Origin: Eunapius fragilis | Taxonomy: Eukaryota; Porifera; Demospongiae; Spongillida; Spongillidae | Direction: 5' to 3' | Length of the DNA: 64,000 nucleotides | Assembly: GCA_963681505.1 (NCBI GenBank) | Contig: OY811971.1 | Location: 13,553,232-13,617,231, forward strand | Shown here: one piece after another, positions 56,779-64,000 of the stretch | Numbering within the stretch: the first letter of the stretch is position 1 | How the letters are laid out: every line of letters begins with the position of its first letter | The notes under the pieces: generated by a model | Told to the model about the DNA's origin: nothing | The model's database searches: none | The model's input: only the letters and a program-made list of their open reading frames with translations | Position numbers and translations under genes: made by a program

Positions 56779-57560
56779 AGAGCTCCGGTTAACCGGTTAA
56801 GCTCCGGTTGGTTAACCCATTGCGAGAATGAAGTATCCGCCTCAACCGGTTCTATTTCAGCTTAATAACCGCTTCAACCGGTTGTTAAAATATTAAGCAA
56901 CCACAATCGACCGGTTGATATTTTATTGAGGAGTTGCAAGTGGCGTCACGTCCGTCTTACATCTACCAATAATGCTGGGCTCGAGAAAACCATAAGCGAA
57001 CGAAACGAACAATTATCTCTTCGTTGTATGCATGGTGATATATACTTACAGTAACTTTGTTATATTTGGAACAGTGTCCAGCGTAATCACCCCTATTATA
57101 CTATCAAATTTTGACAAGCAAAAGAATAAAAGTATAACGCTCGCATAGGCTAATTATAAATTCAGTACCCTATTACTTTATGATGGATAGCCCAATTTTG
57201 GATGCGTAAGGAGTACTAAGGACCATTTGCTAGAAACTCTTTGAATTTGAAAACTTGAACAACTGTCAGAAGGTGATTTTGCTGGACACAAGCAACAAGG
57301 GGATCCGCGACATTCTTAGGGTACGCCTCGGACCATCTTTCTTGCCATGCATGTGGCAAAGCCCGAGGTTGTGCTGGTCAGAGATCATAAATGATCTCTG
57401 TGCTGATTTAACTTTTATGCATAAATAATCGATTGTTAAACCGGAATTTGTTTTAAAACGAACAACCTCAACCGACCGGCCGGTTATTTTAACACAATCA
57501 CCTTACCCGACCGGTTTTAGCAACCGGCCTCTTGCAACCGGTTTTTTTTTTTTTTCAAAA
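56779..57560. mobile_element. MITE-like element rich in AACCGGTT
   Basis: Both ends carry repeated, inverted ACCGGTTG/CAACCGGT words (about eight copies in 56,785-56,925 and 57,470-57,550), with a plain AT-rich middle and a short palindrome CAGAGATCATAAATGATCTC at 57,380 shared with 41,876. No coding content. Confidence 0.6.
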
Positions 57561-57960
57561 CTAACAGCATTAATATTTATTTAAATGGTGGGTTGACATA
57601 GCAACCAACCTATTTTGCAGTGAACACATCTTGTGCAACAGCATTAGCTGGACCACTTTGTCTTTCGTTGCTACGGTCCTGTATTTACTTTCTACCATAT
57701 TTCTATGCAATTATGCTATGTTTTGTGACTGAAAAAGTGCGAAAGTTTCAAAGCGGCTGGGGCGGAGCCCACACCCCGGCCGGCCCGATGGATGAGCTTT
57801 TTCTGCCCCCTCGCCGGTCCAATCCTTAAAGGCTTCCGCCAGCCCTGATGAACGAGTAACCATCTCAGTAACCACGAATACCTCATGCAACCAAATTGTT
57901 CAACTGTTTACGAATATTCCCCGGCGTACGTGATTGTATACTTACAATAGAGGTATCAAT

Positions 57961-58140
57961 TAAAAACATTCTCTAACGATAAAGGTGGGGGGATATAGGA
58001 ATAGGAGGCATGGTGTAAAAAAGAATGGAACAAGGTTTTGGGAAAAGAGAAATGAGACAAGAATCCTATATTTAGCACGTGTTAATGTAACAGAAGTGCT
58101 AAATATAGGATGTTTGTTTTTCCCAAAACCTCGTTCCCTT
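57961..58140. mobile_element. Fold-back MITE (ACATTCTCT family), right arm truncated
   Basis: AAAACATTCTCTAACGATAA begins the left arm. The inner stem ATCCTATATTTAGCAC pairs with GTGCTAAATATAGGAT, and the CCAAAACCTCGTTCCCTTG arm ends at a G-run. Same module order as the copies at 16,066 and 25,951. Confidence 0.75.
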
Positions 58141-58359
58141 GGGCCGGGGGGGGGGGGGAACGGATGGTGGGTGTGGCTGGGGTGGAGTGGGGGTGCTTCT
58201 CCACCTATACGAAAAGTGGGAGGGGGGGGGGGGATGATCGCGTATCGAGGAGCCCGGGATATAGTTTAGTATTAGAGTTCATGCGTACGGGTATGAATAG
58301 TCGTGCAGCTAGCGCTATTATTATAAAATGCGGCCCGAAAAGTTATGAATTTATAAATG

Positions 58360-58440
58360 GAAGGGGTGGGGGGGGGGGGGGGGGCAAGTGCCCCGAGTGC
58401 CCCCCCCCCCCCCCCTTCCCTGGATCCGCCGCTGCATACC
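58360..58440. mobile_element. G/C-run MITE ending GGATCCGCCGCTG
   Basis: A long G-run, GCAAGTGCCCCGAGTGC, a long C-run, then CTGGATCCGCCGCTGC. Comparable 'GATCCGCCACTG' ends occur at 33,450 and 62,693. Confidence 0.5.
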
Positions 58441-59185
58441 TGTTATTAAAGCGTCGGCGTTCATATACGGTGTGGATGAGTTTGAATGAACAGAAACCGC
58501 GCTTGATGCAATGTATAGAACATGCATGCATGAGACGTGCATGTCTGCATGTATCGATGCTTTAAACTATGGCATGCGCTTCTCTCGAAATGCTGCGCTA
58601 CTTAAACTTGATTTAGCTAATTGAATTATAGATTTCCCTTGGCATGTCGCATTCAGTATATAAATAGTCGCCGGTAGTAAATCATATTCTTGCAGGGCCC
58701 AATAGAGTGTTCAGGCTGCGTGATGCTTTCGACGTTGGTTCTTCTACTTGTAGCGGTATCAATAGCAACAGCTGCATTAATTCTACGTCAGTTATATTGT
58801 GTGAATTTGTGCATGCGTGTGTGCGGACCGTCTTTAGTCTCGTCCCCAGACCCAGATTCCCAACAGCTGCGGGTGGATTACATCACCGCTACGTGGAAAG
58901 TGGGTCTGGGAAATAAGAACGACGCACTTGTTCCAAGCGTCCCAAACATTGGGACGGATGTGTAAATACGTAATGACGCTGACGTTACCAAAACAATACA
59001 TGCTAGTTGCTGATTACCTGATTTCAAGTGGAAGGTGTGGCTCAATTAGACATCGAAGTGGGAATGTGCGAGCAAGATACACGTATTGAGGAGGTTTTTT
59101 TTGCGTGCGGTTCAAAGGCTAGGATGAGCTAGGCTGGCACACAACATGACAAGGACGCCACGCACAACGTTGACAAGGGCGCCAT

Positions 59186-59345
59186 TGTGGGCGCACAACG
59201 TGGGCAGCCATTGTGGGCGCACAACGTGGACAGCCATTGTGGGCGCACAACGTGGACAGCCATTGTGGGCGCACAACGTGGACAGCCATTGTGGGCGCAC
59301 AAGGATGCATTGCCATTGTGGGCGCACAACGTGGACAGCCATTGT
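59186..59345. repeat. 24-bp tandem array (GGGCGCACAACGTGGACAGC unit)
   Basis: About seven copies of GGGCGCACAACGTGGACAGC + CATT. One further copy at 59,598-59,620 lies beyond the adjoining fold-back unit. Confidence 0.9.
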
Positions 59346-59362
59346 AGGTGCACAATTACCCA

Positions 59363-59576
59363 GCAAAAAGTTCTTTGGCAAGAGATCTTGCCCAAGACTT
59401 GCCCTAACTTGCCCAAGACTTGCCCAAGATCTTATCCAAGATGCCAAGATTGGCTGCCATAATCTTGCCCAGGATCTTGCCTAAGATCTTGGACAAGATC
59501 CTGGGCAAGATCTTGGCCTCTTGGGCAAGATCTTGGCCATCTTGCCCAATAATCTTGTGCAAGAACTTTTTGCTGA
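59363..59576. mobile_element. Fold-back unit of CTTGCCCAAGATCTTG words
   Basis: Ends AGCAAAAAGTTCTT and AAGAACTTTTTGCT are inverted. Between them a 16-bp word near CTTGCCCAAGATCTTG occurs many times in both orientations. It interrupts the 24-bp array, copies of which lie on both sides. Confidence 0.75.
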
Positions 59577-60093
59577 GAACGTGGACAAGGGTGCAATTGT
59601 GGGCGCACAACGTGGAGAAGGATGCCTTTGGTGCCATACTTTGCACCATATAAATGGTCACATGTGAGTGGTTTGCACCCATGTTCACGACTGGTTTATA
59701 CTTAGTATACATGGCCATTTTCTCCCCTGAGGAATGCCCAGAACTGGAGCGATCTCAGCAGACCTATATGGACTGGCCACACTCAAGGAATTCACCCTGC
59801 CTCTCCCAACCCTCTATGGACTGAATCAAGAAACGTTCACAGCTTTCCAAGCGAGCAGTGAAGCAGATGGAACCTATGAGAGAAAGGTGTATTAAGCAAG
59901 ATGGTAGTGTGTGTTGTGCTGCTATGGTCATAAGCTTAGTGTGCCATCCTGTAATCCTATTTAGTCGGCCGCTTCACATGAGGAGATAACACCAGTCCCT
60001 GAGCCTGATATGGATATAAGGAATCACATCCCCAGACTGCATCAGAGGGAGGAAAAGGTTGTGTGTAGGCACAATATGTGTGCAGCCTTAACT

Positions 60094-60094
60094 A

Positions 60095-60125
<31 letters not shown>

Positions 60126-60175
60126 TGTGTGTATGTGTGTGTGTGTGTGTGTGCGTGTGTGTGTGTGTGTGAATG
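60094..60175. repeat. (GT)n microsatellite
   Basis: Interrupted GT run; antisense frames of His/Thr across it are artefacts. Confidence 0.9.
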
Positions 60176-61713
60176 TGCGGGTTATGCATAGAGATAATAA
60201 AATGTTGTCATGGAGCTGTTCGTTATTGCACTTGGAGTTGGAAAGTGTTAAAGTGACACACTGTTTCAGCTGTCTTCTCCAAACACTTCCACGGGCTGTG
60301 ATACAGAAAGCTTGTTCACAAGCTGATATTTGCATTACATATCTGCTGACTGCTCGATAACAGCTAATACAGGCGTAACCTTCCGAGACTTTATCGGAGT
60401 TTTTGCCTTGCTTACAAGCTAGTTCTGCAATACCCTGCCTGAAATTAAAAAGGCAGAGGAGAGCACACCCAGTTCTCCGAAGCAGCACGACCAAAAGCAT
60501 ATCTTGCAACGATAGATAACACGCTATGCGGAAATGATAGTGCTTATTGCGGTCTAATTGTGCGAGATTAGTTCTAAATTTAGATTGCTGTACTATTTTT
60601 GGACATAAACATTGAGGGACGCTCGGAACAAGTGCGTCGTTCTTAATTCCCAGACCCACTTTCCACGTAGCGGTGATGTAATCCACCCGCAGCTGTGGGA
60701 ATCTGGGTCTGGGGACGAGACTAGACCGTCTTGGGGGGGGGGGGGGGGGGGGGGGGGGGGTAAGAAGCATCGTATACGTATCTATCTATATATGCATGCA
60801 TGCCTCATATCTGGTACTCAGGACGATCTATATCTGATGACTGCGATCTTAAATTGACGGTTAACCATCCTATGACACATAAACTTTATTTTATCTTCTG
60901 CGTGAAAGGTATGTCACCATATATGCAATATAACCGAATCGAATATGATTTGATATAGGGAGGGTCGTGTGCTTCGACAGGGACGTCCCGAAATGAGCAG
61001 CAAATTGTTACAAATTTTTAGGGCAACTTGCTGATCAGTTCAAAGCGCTTTTCCCAAATGATCACGCCAAAGTGTGCATAGACGAGCCTACACGTCTCCA
61101 GTGCTTGGATACAAGTATCGATTATTCCATATGCAGCAAACGCGTTTCCGGTGAGTTACGGCAATATACTAACCCCTTGTCCACCACATACTGCACAATA
61201 AAGAAATTTAAAGCATAACAGCTCTAATGGCACTACATGGATTTATTATGACATTATTATTTTCCATGCAAACAGTTGGATATGGAGCATGGAATTTAAA
61301 ATGCTGCGTAGCTATAGGCCTTGATTTGAATACGTCATTGCAGTAATTTCGTAGGCAATATTGCCATCACTCGGTCGTTAAGTTGACAATGTAAAAAAGG
61401 CGCTAGCTCTTCAGTTATTTTAATCACGTATCACTGATTCGGAATAAATTAACGGTTTTCTATTGTATGACACGGGCATGCACCATCATGGGCGGATTGT
61501 CACAGCGGTGTCCTGCATTTTAATAGCCGTGCAATTACGATATAATAAATACTGACTAATTTAATTGGAAGTTTCAAAACTCAATGTGACAACTGAAGAA
61601 TTCACTACTCACTGCTGATGCATGAATTTCTCAGACTGACAACTTCCAGTTACATCGCTGCACTGCCTGTTGGAGTACATATAACGTTCCGACAAATCAT
61701 ATTCAATTCGGAA

Positions 61714-62320
61714 TGATAGCATATACGCGTTTTCATGCATAAAATCAAGTAAATCAACCACATGTGTCATCCGCCACTTTATAATATCACAATTCTCGCT
61801 ACCTGTATATACTTTGCGTCCTATACGTGCATGCATGCATGGACCAGACCCGTAATGAATTAACTATGTCTATGAGCTGTATATAATATTAATTATATGT
61901 TTACTGTATGCCGACTTATTATGCTTGCCGTTGTTACGTGCTCGTTCCGTCAGAATGATATATGGCCCGTATATATACTTGCTAAATGTGAGGGTGTCGA
62001 AGCAGCTATTTATATATGCATATACCGGTACGCGTTTTCATGCATGCATAAAATCAAGTAAATCAACCACATGTGTCATCTGCCACTTTATAATATCACA
62101 ATTCTCGCTACCCGTATATACCTTGCGTACGCGTCCTATACGTGCATGCATGGACCAGACCCGTAATGAATTAACTATGTCTATGAGCTGTATATAATAT
62201 TAATTATATGTTTACTGCATGCATGCCGACTTATTATGTTTGCCGCTGCTCAGTTACGTGATCGTTCCGTCAGAATGCTATATGGCCCGTATATACTTGC
62301 TGCACGTGAGGGTGTCGAAG
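61714..62320. repeat. Tandem duplication, about 300-bp unit
   Basis: ACGCGTTTTCATGCATAAAA through GTCGAAGCAGCTATTTATAT at 61,724-62,015 recurs at 62,031-62,330 with few differences, including TGGACCAGACCCGTAATGAA. Absent from copy A, so it arose after the segmental duplication. Confidence 0.85.
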
Positions 62321-62589
62321 CGGCTATTTATATACTGTTTAATGAACGCATATGCATGACCAATCAGATATACTGGATATCTACAACGCACGGCATGTAC
62401 TCCGCCCCGAACGAAAAAATTGAATCGCTTGTACCATCAAACCGACTTTTTAAAACAGGTTTTGACATCAGCCAGTGGTACAAGGACATGCAAGCACATC
62501 ATGTAATTGTCGAGGATCGAGTACTGCACTTTCTGAAGAATTGGCTAGTGCTCCGCTTCCTGGAGCAGCCTATTAGGAAAAGAGGATTT

Positions 62590-63000
62590 CGGGGCGGGGT
62601 GGGGAGGGAGCGATGGATATATAAAAAAAGCGCATAAATTTATCCAACAAAGCGACCTATCGTAGGTACTAACTGGTATACATTGTACCCTCGATCCGCC
62701 ACTGAGTTTACGCATAGATATTAACATCTCTAAACTATCTATGATATTAATATCTATGGTTAACGTTTCCTTCATACATAAATTAGGTCACCGGCTATTA
62801 ATCCATTGATTGTATTGTCTTTTGACCGTATGGAGGTGTGCAGGAAGGAGGGATGAAGTAATTTTATGTAATCTGTAGATTGTATATTCGTAAACCTTTC
62901 AATATATAAAAGTGCATTTAATAACTGCAACGCTCTGATTACGGAATCGAAACGCACGTAATCTATTTAATATAGTTACAGAATTATTTATAGCCTTTCT
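62590..63000. other. Intergenic; nothing recognised beyond a MITE end
   Basis: CCCTCGATCCGCCACTGAG at about 62,688 resembles MITE ends elsewhere. A palindrome ATAGATATTAACATCTC / ATATTAATATCTAT lies at about 62,714-62,757. Confidence 0.4.
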
Positions 63001-63001
63001 T

Positions 63002-63944
63002 ATGTACTATGAACGAGATCGCCAAAAGGCAGTACGGAGTGGACGGCATTATATCGCGAACGTGGAAGGTCCTCAAGAGACTGAACATGCGCCGAGCACA
63101 GAGGACGAAGGAGTAAACTCCAACCCGCTCCCTGAGTCCATGTTACTAGACTGACGCCCACACAGAGCGCCGACACACCTGCCAAAGGGCGCAGCGCTCA
63201 GGATGAGCGCAAAGTGTACGAGGAGCAGTTAGGACAGCTTCAAGAACAGCTGGAGGCCTTGATGATAAAGGAAATAGAACTGCAATGTAATTAATTTCAT
63301 TATACAGACTGAGATCACGTGCGTTCTCTACTGGACTAGTGGACATCGTCGATTCAAAGAACTGGATGAAAACAGGAAAGGCAAGAAGCAGTACCAGGCC
63401 CAGAAGAAGGAGCTGGAGAAGATGGCCAGAGAGAATGAGGAGCTAAAGGAGAGACTGCGATCTCAGCACAATGGCGGATCTGGGCCTCAGCCCCAAACCA
63501 TTAAGACAGGTCAATAAGTTAATGTTTGTTGTTTGCTGTTGGGATTAAAAAACCGCATGTTGTGTTCGTTATTTGTATTGTAAGATAATGGATCCTCTAC
63601 AACTTCTTTCGTACACACTAGTTTGGACCTTGGAGTTACATTGGTTTGAATTTCTACATGTATGTGCACGTTTCATTATGGCATATGTCAAATTAATGAC
63701 ATGCTATGTTCCTTTTTATTGCAATGATCCCAACACAGGTATTTTCACAACCACCTTCCCCTACCAGAGGTGTGGAGTCCATTAGACCAGGCCTTGGTCC
63801 TCCTGCAGAGCCTCCCAGCAGTGGAGCAGGTGAGGACAGATGGCATTGGTGTTTTCATTACTTGCACTAGCAAATGTTCATGTGTGTATGCTCACATGAA
63901 CACATGCACACACACATGTACTTTATGAATCTATTACAGATTGA
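63002..63944 (+). CDS. Coiled-coil protein gene, exons supported, identity unknown
   Basis: Likely exons: 63,002-63,112 (MYYERDRQKAVRSGRHYIAN ... STEDEG), 63,166-63,286 (DERKVYEEQLGQLQEQLEAL, MIKEIELQ), about 63,341-63,509 (FKELDENRKGKKQYQAQKKE then LEKMARENEELKERL), 63,739-63,829 (VFSQPPSPTRGVESIRPGLG, Pro-rich), and a possible short terminal exon ending at 63,944. The first junction is phase 0 with a 53-nt intron. The phases of the exon 2/3 and 3/4 junctions do not agree with the obvious splice sites, so the model is provisional. Heptad spacing of Leu/Ile/Met over about 70 residues predicts a coiled coil. I do not recognise the family; it could be a cytoskeletal or trafficking adaptor. Confidence 0.5.
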
Positions 63945-64000
63945 AGGCTAACCTCACTCTCATCCTGGTGGGGGTTTCCCCTCCTTCCTGTATTCAAACC

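Larger units (their letters stand above)
58835..60723. mobile_element. TAGTCTCG-family TIR element with 9-bp TSD GACCGTCTT
   Basis: TIRs of about 115 bp: TAGTCTCGTCCCCAGACCCA on the left and its complement at 60,723. GACCGTCTT flanks both sides (58,826-58,834 and 60,724-60,732). Inside are a 24-bp tandem array (59,186-59,345), a fold-back unit (59,363-59,576) and a GT microsatellite. A plus-strand open piece at about 59,731-59,895 ('LYGLATLKEFTLPLPTLYGL') is unidentified. A 9-bp TSD is typical of Mutator-like elements. Confidence 0.88.
58723..61346 (+). pseudogene. Cysteine-rich secreted protein, copy B, disrupted
   Basis: Homologous to 43,171-44,018 with the same four exons: 58,723-58,786, 60,822-60,908, 60,959-61,150, 61,276-61,346. 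The signal peptide (MLSTLVLLLVAVSIATAALI), the TATA box and all splice sites are kept, and the last exon (GYGAWNLKCCVAIGLDLNTS) joins in phase here, unlike in copy A. The third exon is shorter than in copy A and not open, so the copy looks inactive. Intron 1 has grown to about 2 kb through insertion of the TAGTCTCG element. Confidence 0.65.
57850..62583. repeat. Segmental duplication, copy B
   Basis: Direct repeat of the copy A locus (42,620-44,457 + 55,502-55,640). It differs by extra insertions: a fold-back MITE (57,961-58,140), G-run MITEs (58,141-58,440), the TAGTCTCG element (58,835-60,723) and an internal 300-bp tandem duplication (about 61,714-62,320). Confidence 0.85.

Noticed and set aside
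58985-59060. Possible exon within the TAGTCTCG element
   Set aside because: Too short, no motif and no splice sites.
60042-60770. 242-codon minus-strand frame
   Set aside because: It runs across a GT microsatellite, a G-run and a TIR; no domain is visible.

Overview
This window looks like nuclear DNA of an early-branching animal, most probably a demosponge. The evidence is indirect: animal housekeeping genes with many short GT-AG introns (often 45-100 nt), an intronless MPEG1/perforin-2 gene, and a dense mix of DNA transposons, fold-back elements, G/C-run repeats and AC/GT microsatellites. There is no operon, CRISPR or prokaryotic feature. The species is inferred, not proven.

Layout. 50-2,979 is one TIR element sitting inside an AC microsatellite; it holds a RecQ-like helicase start, a YR-retroelement fossil and a smaller MITE. 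3,060-6,890 is decayed repeat DNA with a piggyBac scrap. 6,893-18,584 is the conserved core: SEC13 (12 exons, minus strand) and RRP9/U3-55K (14 exons, plus strand), head to head with 255 bp between start codons. Both can be read from start to stop. 17,200-20,560 carries two identical tRNA-Thr(TGT) genes and a worn local duplication. 20,971-23,012 is an MPEG1-like gene. 23,013-28,400 is mostly repeats, with one near-perfect 287-bp hairpin and a coding-like stretch I could not identify.

28,435-32,654 holds three genes or fragments: a multi-exon RNase H-fold transposase-like gene, a convergent 186-aa chromodomain protein gene, and a HIRAN-like fragment. 34,830-40,459 is best read as one Ginger-like DNA transposon carrying a Ulp1-type cysteine protease and split by an inversion of about 3 kb.

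42,620-62,583 is a direct duplication of a locus with a small cysteine-rich secreted protein gene. Copy A is interrupted by an 11.0-kb piggyBac-type element at TTAA, and copy B preserves the empty site. That piggyBac contains an 8.2-kb palindromic fold-back element built from tandem copies of its own tip. The fold-back element in turn contains a Ginger transposon with an OTU domain (TSD GGCA) and another TIR element (TSD TAT). An LTR remnant (56,220-56,618) and several MITEs lie between the two copies. Copy B carries its own TIR element with a 9-bp TSD. The window ends in the exons of a coiled-coil protein gene at 63,002-63,944.

How the genes relate: SEC13 (vesicle coat and nuclear pore) and RRP9 (pre-rRNA processing) probably share a promoter. 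MPEG1 and the cysteine-rich proteins are secretory products. Most of the rest is transposon stratigraphy, and insertion order can be read directly from empty sites and target duplications.
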